Positions 26,001 through 35,962 of a stretch of 64,000 nt of DNA are shown piece by piece. Source of the stretch: JAMQPK01 sp963761975 (GTDB lineage: Bacteria > Acidobacteriota > Vicinamibacteria > Vicinamibacterales > JAMQPK01); the NCBI GenBank assembly GCA_963761975.1, contig CAVXIR010000002.1, forward strand, positions 2,232,001 to 2,296,000. The letters run 5' to 3'. Position numbers and translations under genes: made by a program. The notes beneath the pieces are model-generated. The model had not been told where the DNA came from. It made no database searches and saw only the letters and a program-made list of their open reading frames with translations. Numbering within the stretch: position 1 is the stretch's first letter; every line of letters begins with the position of its first letter.

Positions 26001-29000
26001 GTGACGATCAATCCCGAGCAGTGGGCGCGGGTCAAAGAAGTGTTTCATGCGGCGCTCGAGCGGGATCAGACCGAGCGGTTGCCGTTCGTACGGGCGACGT
26101 GCGCCGATGACGTCCTCGTGTGCACCGAGATCGAGCGCCTCCTGGCGGCGCATGTCAAGGCGGATGGGTTTATCGAGCCGCCGGTGAATGCGTTTGGGGG
26201 CCGCATCGGTAAATATGAAGTCGGCCGTCTCGTCGGCGCCGGCGGCATGGGTGAGGTGTACGCTGCCCGCGACGTCGAGCTCGGGCGCGAGGTGGCGCTC
26301 AAACTGGCGACCGGGACCGACGCCGAAGCGCATGCCAGACTACGGCGCGAGGCGCAGCACGCCTCGCAATTGAACCATCCGCATATCTGCACGATTTATG
26401 AAGTTGGCAATCATGATGGCCGGCCGTTCATTGCGATGGAGTACGTGGAGGGGCGGCCGCTCTCCGATGCCATCCCATCGGGTGGTCTGCCCGCCGAGGT
26501 TCTCGTTCGTTACGGCAGCCAAATCGCAGAGGCGCTTGCGTACGCCCATCGCAATGGCGTTATCCACCGCGATCTGAAAACGCCGAACATCGTCGTCAAG
26601 CCGGATGGCCGGACGAAGATTCTCGACTTCGGCCTGGCGCGCCGGCTGTCACAGCAGCAATTGAGCGAGGCGACTGAGCGGCGGTCGCCAATCTCCACCG
26701 AGGGCGTCATTGCCGGTACGCTTCCCTGCATTCCGCCCGAGGTGCTGCGCGGTGCGACGGCGGATGAGCGCAGCGACATCTGGGCACTCGGTGTCCTTCT
26801 CTACGAGACCGCGACGGGACGACGTCCGTTCGTCGGTGCGACCGGATTTGAGCTCTGTGGCGCGATTCTTCGCGATGTGCCGCCGCCGTTGCCGGATCGC
26901 ACACCGATACAGTTGAAATCGATCATCGAGCGATGTCTGGCCAAGAATCCTCAGAACCGTTTTCAAAAAGCTGAGGATGTAGGGCTGGCGCTCGAGCGGG
27001 TCGCCACGCCTTTCCAGCGAGCGGCAACGACGCGAAGAGCCGCGATCGTCGTTGCGGTTCTCTTACTTGCCGTCGGGCTGGGCGCCGCGGCGATCTGGCG
27101 CCACTGGTTCACGGAACCGCGCGCGGCGACCGTCGCCGCGGGTCCGTCGGGACATCCAGCGATTGCCGTCATGTCGTTTGATGTCGCTGGGGCATCCGAC
27201 GCCGACAGTGCATGGCTTGCGAAAGGCGTGCCGAGAATGCTCCTCACCGGGCTGGCGCAAACGCGCGGGCTCGACATCGTCAGCACGCGGCGGCTGCTCG
27301 AAACGGCGCGGCAGATTCGCGCGGGTGATCTCGACACATTGGACCGCACTCAGGCGGCCGCGGTTGCGCGGCGTGCGGGCGCAGGCGCGATGGTTGTTGG
27401 CAGCATTTTCCGATCGGGCTCCGAGATTCGAATCGACGCGCAAGTGGAGGATCTCGGCTCGGGCCGCGTGCTGGTGGCGGAAAGCGCGCGAGGCACCGAC
27501 GTGTTCAGCATCGTCGATCAGTTGGCGACTCAGATCCGGTCCGGCATCGGACTGAAAAACACCGGCGAGGTCCGCAAGGTCGCCGACGTTTCGACGTCAT
27601 CGCTTGGTGCATACCGACTGTTTGTGCAGGGCGTGGACGCCTCCGAGCACTTCCGGACGATGGATGCGCAACGTCTGCTGACCGAAGCGGTTCGGGTCGA
27701 TCCATCATTTGCCAGCGCGTACCTCTACCTCGGCTCCGTCAGTTATTTCGAGGGACGCATGGCCGACCGGAAGATGTACTTTGCCAAGGCCCGGGAACAT
27801 ATCGGGCGACTCAACGAACGAGAGCGCCTGCTGCTTCAGGCCAACATCGCGCATGCGGCCGGTGACGCGGACGAAGCCGCACGCGTGATCGATCAGCTCA
27901 TTGCGCAATTTCCGGATACCGAAGACGCGTATGCGACGCTGTTACAGCTGTACAGCACCGGTGAACGGGCTTCTGTACGACCCTGAGAAAGAGATAGCCA
28001 CACTGAGGCAGGGCATCGAGATGGCACCGGCGTCAGGCATGTTGCGCAACTTGTACGGCTATGCGCTGCTCGACGCCGGAGAGATCGATCGCAGCCTGGC
28101 AGAGCTCGAGCAGTATGCCCGGCTCTCTCCTGGTGAGCCGAACCCCTACGACAGTCTTGGCGAGGCGAACCTTGCCGCCATGAGGCCGGAAAAAGCGCTC
28201 GAGTATTACGCACGCGCGAACGCGATCCAACCGGATTTCTCTGCGGCCGGACTGGCCCTCGCGTTGGCCATGCTCGGGCGATTCGACGAAATTGTCGCGC
28301 AACCGACGCAGGACTCCTCCATCCAGCACTACACCACACAAGCGGTGATTCTTTCGAGAACTGGACGCTACAGGGAAGCGGAACTGATCCTGGCCACTGG
28401 CAGGAAAAGACCGGAGGAAAACAAGCACCACGTGGGTCACGCAGCGTCACTACCTCGTATCCTCGACGCTGGCGACGGAGCGGGGGCAGTATGCACGAGC
28501 CCGCGCCGATGCCGACACCGCGCGAACGATTCTCGGCTCTCTTTCCGCGCAGGAATCGCGGGCGTGGATGGCTCTTGCCGATCTGTTGTCAGGTACCGCT
28601 CTGGCGCGCGAGAGGAACGTAAGGGCGGCTCAGACGGCCCTCGAGTCGTTTGACCACCACTACAACTCCAGAGTGCCATTCGAACGGCAGTGGCATGACG
28701 CGCTCTCCGGCGAGATTGCCCTGGCTTCGGGGGATCTGGATGACGCCGCGGCAGCTTTTGCGGCAACCATCCCGGATAAGCGGTACTGGTGGTCGATGAA
28801 TCCGTATACGTCATCCGTTCTCATCAATAGTCCGCAATGGAGAGATGGAGCCGCGCGTGTCGCGAAAGCGCGTGGTGATTGGACCGGTGCGATCGAGGCA
28901 TACCGCCGCTTGAACGCCATCTCACCGAACCGCAAGTGGGCGTCTATGTTCGAGCCGCGATACGTGCTGGAAGTCGCACGGCTGCTCGAAAAGAGCGGCG

Positions 29001-29121
29001 ACGCTGCCGGCGCGCTAGCTGAGTACAGAAGTTTCTCCAGCTATGGCACAAAGCGGACAGCGATCTCCCGGAACTCGCCGAAGCCCGCCGCGCTCTAGCC
29101 CGCCTCGGACGAGTGCGTTAG
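26001..29121 (+). pseudogene. Receptor-type Ser/Thr kinase with TolB-like and TPR domains, three frameshifts
   Basis: About 1040 residues when repaired. Order: an N-terminal helical module (1-65, ARVKEVFHAALERD), a kinase domain with GAGGMGEVY, Lys101, HRDLKTPN (189-196) and DFG (209-211), one membrane helix (about 347-366), a TolB/FlgO-like domain (AIAVMSFDVAG, GVPRMLLTGLAQ), then TPR-like helices. Frame changes occur near 27959-27961 (one extra G), between 28400 and 28425, and near 29026-29033 (one missing base). Following the frames gives V-N-G-L-L-Y-D-P-E-K and later F-L-Q-L-W-H-K-A-D-S-D-L-P-E-L, matching the intact paralogue at 49216. The start is a GTG. Decay or sequencing error cannot be separated here, but catalytic residues are intact and no point stops occur. 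Confidence 0.85.
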
Positions 29122-29187
29122 GTGCGCACCCAACGCACCTAGCAGCCGCACCTAACGCACCCAACGCACCTATCGCACCCAACGCAC
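29107..29187 (-). repeat. gcaccta/gcaccca array, right of the kinase gene
   Basis: Tandem words aacgcaccta, aacgcaccca and tcgcaccca are the reverse complement of the array at 25794-25902. The array overlaps the repaired end of the kinase gene and abuts the stop codon of the minus-strand TonB receptor. Confidence 0.8.
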
Positions 29188-32100
29188 CTAGAAGGTTACT
29201 CTGGCGCCGATCTGCAGATCGCGCGGCTTCATGACCGTGCTCGAGTCGATGTTGTTCAGCTTCATAAACGACGCGTTGTTCGGCGTGAGCACCATGTTGC
29301 CGACGCCGAAGAGCGTGTAGTTGGTGGCGTTCAGTGCTTCGACGCGCACTTGCACACGGACTCGGTTGCCGACGGTGAAGTTCTTCGTCACCCCGAGATC
29401 GAGCAGGTGGTGCTGCATGAACCGCACGTTCGGGAGCGTCGTCGGGAACTGGCGGGTGTTCGCCTGCCCGAGCTGAATTTCAGCTGCCGTGAACGTCACC
29501 GGCTGGCCCGCGGCGTTGCGGAACGGCTGGCCGTTCGTCGTGTAGAAGCAGCTGATGTCGATAATCGGCACGTCGACTCCGGCAAGCTGACTTCCGGAGC
29601 TGGCCCAGTTGGACTTGAGGTCCCGGGGATCGCCGCAGGAGGGATCAAAGTATGTGTTCTGATTGAACACAAGCGGCGAGCCGCTCTGCCATTCGTACTT
29701 TGTGCTGACCTGCCACCCGCCCAGGATTCCGTCCATCACCGCATTCCAGCCATCGCCAAACCGCCGTCCGCGGCCGAAGGGTAGCTCCGCCACGCTGGCA
29801 AGCGTGATGCGATGCGGCCGATCCGTTGCGCCGGTGCGCTCCTCGAGATCATCCCACGGGTTGAGCGGGGCAACCTTTTCCGTCAGGTGAGACCAGGTGT
29901 AAGACGTCATCAGCATTAAGCCGCCCGTGAACCGTTTGTCGAGCCGGAAGATCGCGCCGTGATACATGTTCGATCCACGAGCGGTCTCCATGCAGAAGGT
30001 CGTCGAGGTGCCTGTTGCGCACGGCGCACCCGATGTTTCGTATTGCGGGTAGGCATAGAGCAGGCGGCGGCGCGCAATGGTCGCGCCGTTGCTTCCCGGG
30101 GTGTCGGGCGTCAGCCCCTGAAATGGGTTCGCCACGTTCTGTGTCAGGAATGTCTCCGCGTCGTTGTCGCGGATGAGGCTCCGAGTACGGTACTGCTGAG
30201 GCACATAATTCAGCGGTTCGAGGATCGCCTGATTCGATCCGTGCTGGCCAATGTAGGAAATCTCGAACAGCATCTCCCACGGGAGCTGCCGTTCGACGCC
30301 GATGCTGAATCGCCAGAATTCTGGGTTGACGCGATCCGCCGCCCAGATATTACCCGGCGCATTCCCGAGGTTGGTCGTCAGTCCTTGCGCCGAGCCGACC
30401 GGCTGCACGAGCTGACCGCTCGGCACCGGGTTGCTGAGATTGGCCTGGAACGTCAACCCGTTGTCGGCGGTCACCGGCACCGGTGTATTGCGCGAGTATC
30501 CGATCTGATTGATCGCGGTGATGAGGCCCGGAACGCCCTGCAGCTGGAACGGTGCGACGAACTTCCCGCCGCCGCCTCGCAGCACCGTTCGATCGTCGAT
30601 CCTGTAGGTGACACCCAATCGCGGCTGGAAGTTATTGAGGTCCGCGTTCCATGCCCGAGACTGGTCGCCCGACAGATAGGTGTAGCCGCCAAGAACACGG
30701 AACTGGCTCGCCGACAGGGGGACGCCGGCCGGCGGACTCGCTGCGAAGCGCGCCTGTGCCGCGGCCTCGATGGGGTTCGGTGTGGTGAGATCGAAAGGCC
30801 CGATGTTACGGCTGTCGGCTTCGGTCATGCCGAGCTCGAGGTCATAGCGGAGACCGAGATTCAGCGTAAGCCGATCGGATACGCGCCAGTCGTCGTGCGC
30901 GAAGAAGCCGTGGCTGATCACCTCCATGTCATACTCGGGACGGAGCTCGATGACCGAATTGTTCGTTGGCAGACCGAGAAGGAATGACGCGATCCCCTGG
31001 CCGTACTGGCCGGTGGCCGTCTGGCTGGCGCGGGTGTACGAGCTGTCGAACGCATATACGCCGCCGCGCCAGCCCAGATTGGTTTCTTTCTGGCGGAGGC
31101 TTCGCCAGTCGTATCCGAACTTCATCGTATGCCCGCCGGTCGTCTTCGTAAGGGTGGCGGCAAACTGCACGTTGTAGAACGGCTGCGTGCGGCCGTTGTT
31201 GAAGCCGCTCTGCTGCGCTCCGAGGGTGGCGACACGACCGGCCGTCGTCGGCGTGCCCGATTCGATGCTGAAGCGTGGGAGCTGCTCGAAGCCGCCCAGC
31301 AGCGCCAGCGTCGAGGGCGAGTAACCAATGCTGGCGAGATCTAAATTGTAGAGTGGGAAGAGATCGTCGTTGAATCGCAACCAGCTGGCTTTCAGGTCGA
31401 GCACCATGCTCGGCGAAATCACGGCCGTGTGGCCGCCCGCCCAGTTGTAGTTGAACCGGTCGGTCGAGCCCCGAGTGATCTCTGTGCCGTTCACTTGACC
31501 CGCGAAGTTGAAGCGCTCTTCGCGGCGGAAGTTGCGCAGGAAGCGTCCGTACGTGCGATGTGATGGCGTCCACTCGTGATCGATGCGCGTCATCGCGAAG
31601 TTATACGCGTAGGTCCACGGCTGTTCGATGAAATAGTTCAGCGACAGGTCGGCGGCGCTGGCGATGTTTGGTTCAGGAAAGAAGCCGAGCACGTTGCGTG
31701 CGATCGGATTGATGCGGCCACCCGGAATGATGTTGCCCGCGAACGGATCGCGCACGACCACGCCGTTGACGAGTCGTGCAGTCGCGGGATCGTAAATCTG
31801 CACGCCGAGCGGGAGCAGTTCGGAAAAATCTCCGCTGCGCATGCGTGCGGTGGGTACCGAGGTGGTCAGCGCTTCGACCGTGTCGTCCTGAAGCTTCTCA
31901 TACGAAAACATGAAGAACGTCTTGTTCCGCAGGATCGGCCCGGAGACGGTGCCGCTGAATCGGTTGTAGTCGCGCGGCTGCTTGCTCGTGCCCAGCCGAT
32001 TGGACGCGAACAGGCTTGCCGACCGGGAGTCATCGCGGTTGTAGAACGACAAGGCGCCGTGCAGCGCGTTCGTGCCGCTCTTGAGCGCCAGGTTCACACC

Positions 32101-32817
32101 GCCTGCGCCAGTGTGACCAATCTGGGCATCGTAGGCAGCGGTCTCGACCTTGAATTCTTCGATGGCATCGGCGGGCGGCTGAATGCCGACGCGAGCCTGC
32201 GAGACGATGTTGCTGGATCCATCGATGGTGAACTCGCTGTTCAACGTGCCGGTGACCGCCGCGCCACGCAGGTTGTCGTTGTCCATGGGGCGTTGCAGGG
32301 CGTAAGACCGCTCGAACGTGGCACCGGCCACCAGACGCGTCAGGCCGTACGCCGTGCCATCACCGAGCGGGATCTCGCTGATGAGCTTGCTCGTGATGAC
32401 CTGCCCGAGCGAGGCCGTGCTCGTCTCGAGCTGGGGCGCTTCGGCAACGACCTGCACCTGTTCGGTGACGCCGGCTGGCTGCAGCGTGATGTCGAGTTGC
32501 ATGCGTTCGCCCACGCGAACCTGCACGGTGGGATGGTCCGTCGACTGGAACCCGCTGAGCTCGGCCGTCACACGGTACGTGCCGGGCAGCAGAAAGAGTG
32601 CGGCGTACTGGCCGGTGTCGTTCGTCACGAGCGACGTGGTGCTGTTCGTCCCATTGTTGACGACGGTGACGGTGACACCAGGCAGGGCGCCACCAGATGA
32701 GTCCACGATCAGACCCGCGATCGATCCGCGCGATTCCTGTGCGTGTGTCGTTGAAGAGAGGAGCGCCACCGCACAGATAACGCCGACAATTCCCAGCCGC
32801 TGGATTGTTCCTGTCAT
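29188..32817 (-). CDS. Oar-like TonB-dependent receptor, pectin locus
   Basis: About 1209 residues. A signal peptide (MTGTIQRLGIVGVICAVALL) is followed by a carboxypeptidase-regulatory-like domain (GSIAGLIVDSSGGALPGVTVT), a plug region (NSEFTIDGSSNIVSQARVG, DAIEEFKVETAAYDAQIG) and a very long beta-barrel with the typical GGVNLALKSGTNALHGALS, ending in LQIGARVTF. This is the Oar-type receptor class that is greatly expanded in acidobacteria. The ATG at 32817 has gcgagg upstream. The apparent 21-residue extension to 32880 (TTKARRHEDTK) is an intergenic repeat read as protein, so I reject it. It lies 59 bases downstream of the pectate lyase gene, so uptake of pectin fragments is plausible though not shown. 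Confidence 0.88.
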   Translation of the reverse strand: MTGTIQRLGIVGVICAVALLSSTTHAQESRGSIAGLIVDSSGGALPGVTVTVVNNGTNSTTSLVTNDTGQYAALFLLPGTYRVTAELSGFQSTDHPTVQVRVGERMQLDITLQPAGVTEQVQVVAEAPQLETSTASLGQVITSKLISEIPLGDGTAYGLTRLVAGATFERSYALQRPMDNDNLRGAAVTGTLNSEFTIDGSSNIVSQARVGIQPPADAIEEFKVETAAYDAQIGHTGAGGVNLALKSGTNALHGALSFYNRDDSRSASLFASNRLGTSKQPRDYNRFSGTVSGPILRNKTFFMFSYEKLQDDTVEALTTSVPTARMRSGDFSELLPLGVQIYDPATARLVNGVVVRDPFAGNIIPGGRINPIARNVLGFFPEPNIASAADLSLNYFIEQPWTYAYNFAMTRIDHEWTPSHRTYGRFLRNFRREERFNFAGQVNGTEITRGSTDRFNYNWAGGHTAVISPSMVLDLKASWLRFNDDLFPLYNLDLASIGYSPSTLALLGGFEQLPRFSIESGTPTTAGRVATLGAQQSGFNNGRTQPFYNVQFAATLTKTTGGHTMKFGYDWRSLRQKETNLGWRGGVYAFDSSYTRASQTATGQYGQGIASFLLGLPTNNSVIELRPEYDMEVISHGFFAHDDWRVSDRLTLNLGLRYDLELGMTEADSRNIGPFDLTTPNPIEAAAQARFAASPPAGVPLSASQFRVLGGYTYLSGDQSRAWNADLNNFQPRLGVTYRIDDRTVLRGGGGKFVAPFQLQGVPGLITAINQIGYSRNTPVPVTADNGLTFQANLSNPVPSGQLVQPVGSAQGLTTNLGNAPGNIWAADRVNPEFWRFSIGVERQLPWEMLFEISYIGQHGSNQAILEPLNYVPQQYRTRSLIRDNDAETFLTQNVANPFQGLTPDTPGSNGATIARRRLLYAYPQYETSGAPCATGTSTTFCMETARGSNMYHGAIFRLDKRFTGGLMLMTSYTWSHLTEKVAPLNPWDDLEERTGATDRPHRITLASVAELPFGRGRRFGDGWNAVMDGILGGWQVSTKYEWQSGSPLVFNQNTYFDPSCGDPRDLKSNWASSGSQLAGVDVPIIDISCFYTTNGQPFRNAAGQPVTFTAAEIQLGQANTRQFPTTLPNVRFMQHHLLDLGVTKNFTVGNRVRVQVRVEALNATNYTLFGVGNMVLTPNNASFMKLNNIDSSTVMKPRDLQIGARVTF

Positions 32818-32829
32818 GTTCGTACCTCG

Positions 32830-32876
32830 CTTTGTGTCACGATCCTTCGTGTCTTCGTGTCTTCGTGCCTTCGTGG
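32830..32876 (-). repeat. cgaagacacgaag short-word array
   Basis: Tandem cttcgtgt/cttcgtgc words lie between the pectate lyase stop and the receptor start. Read on the minus strand they encode TKARRHEDTKDRDTK, which falsely extends the receptor gene. Confidence 0.8.
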
Positions 32877-34430
32877 TCACTCGATCGCGCGAATCAGCAC
32901 GCTCATATTGCGGATGAACGCGTCGACGGAAATCCCCATGAGTGCCGGGTCCGGATACGGCGACGTGTCGAACTCGTCGCCGACGTGCGTCGTTCGATAG
33001 TTCCCCGGAGCGACGGTTTTGGGACCGTCGCCCTTGTAGGGATGGGTGTTGTATCCGAGAGGGGCCAGCCAGTACCCCTCTTTATTGAGCGCGCTGACCG
33101 CCGCCCCGGCTGTGAGCCCGGCCGCCGGCACGACCGCGAAGTATTTCGGGAGCGGCACGGGCCCACGACCGGAAACCAGAGGTGATCCTTTTGTCGCCTG
33201 CTCGGGCGTCATCGCCTTCGCTTCGGCGTAGAGCTTTCTGAGTGCGGCGATATTGACGTTTCTGAACGAGCTGTAGTGGCCAAGGGTGTCTTTCGGATCG
33301 CTATCCCAGTAGTAGCGGCCGTTGACGACATTCGACCCTTCACGATGGATGTAGAGAGGTTTGTTCGTACCGACTTCGATGAAGGTGGCGTGCGTGCGGC
33401 CGGCAGGAGCGACACCCGGCGGCAGCTTGATCGATTCGAGCCAGTCGATGGCCTCAGGAATGCGTGCGAGGAACTTCGTCTCTCCGGTCAGCCGGAAAAA
33501 CTGCACGAGCAGCTCGAGATTGCGCGCGGTCGTATGGGTAGCCAGCGATCGGGGCTCGTAGGTTCGCGCCTGCACCGGTTTGAGATCCAACGTGTACTGC
33601 AGCGACCAGCCGGGCTGTGGCGCCCCCTGCTGCGTCACGAGAAAGGCATTCATTCCCCGCACGATTGGATCGAGCAGCCGTCCATCCCCGAGTGCCTGGT
33701 AACACATGACGAGGAAATCGATGTTTTCGCCGGCCACGTCGTCGTTGAATGTCGGATACGATGTGTAGTCCGGAAGCCCGTGCGTGGGGTGTTCGGCCAC
33801 GCGCGGATAGCGCTGCGGCCACGCGCCAATCGGATACTGACTGTCGATGACGAACTGAATGGCCTTGTCGAGCGCGGGACGGTATTTCGGATCGCGCTTT
33901 TCGACATACAGCCGCAGAAGGAATTTCGCGGATTCAGCAGTCCCGGCGTCGTCGAAGGTCGCATTGCCCCAATAGTGTTGAAACTCCTCGAGGCGCCAGC
34001 CATTTTTTCCGACCGTGGCGTACCACTCTTGCAGCGATCGATCGCCCGCGAAGTCCACGACGTAGTTCCATCCGCCAGATGGGTGTTGACCCCAGACGAG
34101 CGCTCCAGCGACCTGCTCTGCGGCTTGATAGTAAAAGTTGTCGCCCGTCGCGTGGTACGCGTCGAGATAGAGATGCCCCATCGTCGCTGTGCCCGGAGGC
34201 TGCACCCAGATCATCGTTTCGCGCGCTTCCATTTCTCCCCAGCGGCGCGAGAGATCGGGCAGGTAGTTCCACACGTAACCGCCCTTGTAGGCGACGGTGT
34301 CGGTCATGAATGTCGTGGCGCGCTTCATGACCGCGAGCACCTCGTCGCGTGAGGGCTCGCGCGACGTTTGAGCAGGGGCGCCGGCTGTTGTGAGCGCAAC
34401 GAGTGCGACGAGCGTTGCCAGGTATCGCAT
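32877..34430 (-). CDS. pelA: Pectate lyase, polysaccharide lyase family 10
   Basis: About 517 residues with a signal peptide (MRYLATLVALVALTTAGAP). The (alpha/alpha)-barrel text typical of PL10 enzymes is clear: WNYLPDLSRRWGEMEARETM, ATMGHLYLDAYHATGDNFYY, PSGGWNYVVDFAGDRS, QYPIGAWPQRYP and YPTFNDDVAGENIDFL. PL10 cleaves polygalacturonate by beta-elimination using calcium and a catalytic arginine. The start at 34430 is set by the signal peptide and aaaggaag upstream. The 60-residue extension to 34610 lies inside the ROK gene and is a shadow. An extra C-terminal segment (PKYFAVVPAAGLTAG...PYKGDGPKTV) goes beyond the catalytic core. The gene follows the ROK regulator by 11 bases and precedes the Oar-like receptor. 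Confidence 0.9.
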   Translation of the reverse strand: MRYLATLVALVALTTAGAPAQTSREPSRDEVLAVMKRATTFMTDTVAYKGGYVWNYLPDLSRRWGEMEARETMIWVQPPGTATMGHLYLDAYHATGDNFYYQAAEQVAGALVWGQHPSGGWNYVVDFAGDRSLQEWYATVGKNGWRLEEFQHYWGNATFDDAGTAESAKFLLRLYVEKRDPKYRPALDKAIQFVIDSQYPIGAWPQRYPRVAEHPTHGLPDYTSYPTFNDDVAGENIDFLVMCYQALGDGRLLDPIVRGMNAFLVTQQGAPQPGWSLQYTLDLKPVQARTYEPRSLATHTTARNLELLVQFFRLTGETKFLARIPEAIDWLESIKLPPGVAPAGRTHATFIEVGTNKPLYIHREGSNVVNGRYYWDSDPKDTLGHYSSFRNVNIAALRKLYAEAKAMTPEQATKGSPLVSGRGPVPLPKYFAVVPAAGLTAGAAVSALNKEGYWLAPLGYNTHPYKGDGPKTVAPGNYRTTHVGDEFDTSPYPDPALMGISVDAFIRNMSVLIRAIE

Positions 34431-34441
34431 CACGTCTTCCT

Positions 34442-35656
34442 TTAAGCGACGCCGCGGACGGCGTACGCAGGTGCGACGACCAGTGCGGCCGCTCCACGCA
34501 AGCGCGGATACTCGGTCGCCGGCACCGGACGAACATCTGTTGCCGCCGCGGCTGCCGTCAGCGCCCGCTCGGCCATCGCCGCGCGCACCGTCGGCTCGAT
34601 CAAATCCCACGCCCGCGTAATTTCACCGCCGATGTACACACTTGCCGGATCGAATGTGTTGACGACAGCGGCCAGGCCGATGCCGAGATATCGCGCTGTG
34701 GATTCAATGGCGGCGACGGCTTTCGCATCCCTCCCGCGTGCACGCGCAATCAAATCCTCGATCGTGAATTGAGGGCTGTCGCCCGGTGCGAGCGCATCGT
34801 GGTTGAGCGGCTGACCGAAGTAGCGCGCAAGTGTGGCGCGATTCGAGATATAGGCTTCCCAGCACCCGTTCGATCCGCACGAGCAGCGAGGACCGTCGAG
34901 CGAGAGCGGGACATGGCCGAACTCGCCGGCGACATTGTTGCGGCCGCGGAGCAACTCGCCGTGAATCATGACGCCGACACCCACACCCTCGGACACGGAG
35001 ACGAACACCACATCGAGCAACGTGCCGGCAGCTTCGCGCACGGCCCACGCCTGGGCCAGCGCGCACGCGCGGCCCGAGTTCTCGATCTGCACGGGCAGGC
35101 CAGTGGCGGCGGCGAGTGGTCCATGCAAATCCACGTCTTTCCAACCCAGGGTCGGCGCGTGGAGGACTTTCATCGTCGAGTGCTCGACCATGCCGGGCAC
35201 GACGACGCCGACGCCGTCGCACGCGTCTACCTCGCGGTTCTCAACGAGCATCCGCCGAATCCGCTCGGCCATCGCCGGGGCCAGCTCGCGTGGGTCGCGC
35301 AAGGTCGGCATGCGGATGACGCCGGTCGTCGGATTTCCGCGCAGGTCCGCGAGCATCAGGAAGGTTTCGCTGGCCCGAATATCGGCCGCGACGACAGCGC
35401 GGCGGCGCGAGTCGATGTAAAGAAAGGTCGGCTTGCGGCCGCGCACCGCCTGACCCGTTGCTCCTTCGAAAATGACTCTCTCTGCAATCAGGTTGTTGAC
35501 GATGCGCGAGATCGCGCCGCGGCGCACATTCATCATGCGAGCGAGGTCGGCGCGAGAAATGGGTTGGTTGGCGCGCACCAGATTCAGCACGATGCTGCGA
35601 TTGATTTCCCGGGAGGTGCCCCGGGTGGCAACGCGAAAGTGTTGAGCGCCCTTCAT
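34442..35656 (-). CDS. ROK-family transcriptional regulator
   Basis: 404 residues. The N-terminal winged helix-turn-helix (about 15-75, LVRANQPISRADLARMMNV...AISRIVNNLI) is followed by a ROK sugar-kinase-like domain: VGVVVPGMVEHS, the phosphate-binding region, and the ROK zinc motif CSCGSNGCWEAY. Proteins of this class repress sugar-use genes and release DNA on binding a sugar or sugar phosphate. It is the first gene of the minus-strand run ROK, pectate lyase, receptor and lies divergent from the xylonate-type dehydratase. It probably controls both directions. A candidate operator (gatcca-acgcgc-tggatc) sits 25 bases upstream of its start. Whether the C-terminal domain keeps kinase activity is not clear. 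Confidence 0.92.
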   Translation of the reverse strand: MKGAQHFRVATRGTSREINRSIVLNLVRANQPISRADLARMMNVRRGAISRIVNNLIAERVIFEGATGQAVRGRKPTFLYIDSRRRAVVAADIRASETFLMLADLRGNPTTGVIRMPTLRDPRELAPAMAERIRRMLVENREVDACDGVGVVVPGMVEHSTMKVLHAPTLGWKDVDLHGPLAAATGLPVQIENSGRACALAQAWAVREAAGTLLDVVFVSVSEGVGVGVMIHGELLRGRNNVAGEFGHVPLSLDGPRCSCGSNGCWEAYISNRATLARYFGQPLNHDALAPGDSPQFTIEDLIARARGRDAKAVAAIESTARYLGIGLAAVVNTFDPASVYIGGEITRAWDLIEPTVRAAMAERALTAAAAATDVRPVPATEYPRLRGAAALVVAPAYAVRGVA

Positions 35657-35680
35657 TGAACCATTAAGAGACTAAATAAC

Positions 35681-35714
35681 GATCCAACGCGCTGGATCTC
35701 AGGTTACGCGCTGG
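35681..35714. promoter_or_regulatory. Candidate ROK operator
   Basis: The palindrome gatcca-acgcgc-tggatc (35681-35698) overlaps a direct repeat of acgcgctgg (35687-35695 and 35706-35714, 19 bases apart). It lies 25 bases upstream of the ROK gene and in the divergent spacer, a typical autoregulatory site. Confidence 0.45.
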
Positions 35715-35846
35715 CACGTTCACTCAGCCATCTTTGTCTGATTTGTCTCAGTTCAAGACTATATACGCCCGCTCGCGGGATGTGTCAAGTGAACTCGCCG
35801 GTACGGTCGCTCGGCAATTGTCCTGGGTCCGTGGGCTCTGGTCGGT

Positions 35847-35932
35847 CATGGTCCATGGTCGCGCGTCAAGGCCCGGGACCATTGACCACGACAGACCAGT
35901 GCCTGCTGCCCGAAGACCATCGCCCATTGACC
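35847..35932. repeat. ggtcatggtcc / gaccattgacc inverted words
   Basis: Short words built on ggtc and gacc occur in inverted order and could fold into a long stem. Close relatives lie at 49095-49207 and 52320-52370. Confidence 0.65.
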
Positions 35933-35962
35933 AGGGCGCGGCACGATAGAATCGCGCTAGGC

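Larger units (their letters stand above)
35657..35962. other. Divergent control region between ROK gene and dehydratase
   Basis: 306 bases without a gene. It holds the palindrome and direct repeat at 35681-35714, an AT-richer stretch (tcaagactatatacg) around 35753-35770, and gaccattgacc/ggtcatggtcc inverted words at 35847-35932, just before the dehydratase start. Confidence 0.6.

Noticed and set aside
25783..26004. Open frame of repeated Gly-Ala-Met
   Set aside because: It is produced by the tandem gggtgcgat words and shows no gene features; it overlaps the kinase start.
32818..32880. Upstream start of the Oar-like receptor
   Set aside because: The extension is encoded by cttcgtg repeat words and precedes a proper signal peptide and ribosome binding site.
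34431..34610. 60-residue N-terminal extension of the pectate lyase
   Set aside because: Lies within the ROK gene and lacks a signal peptide; the ATG at 34430 has both ribosome binding site and signal peptide.
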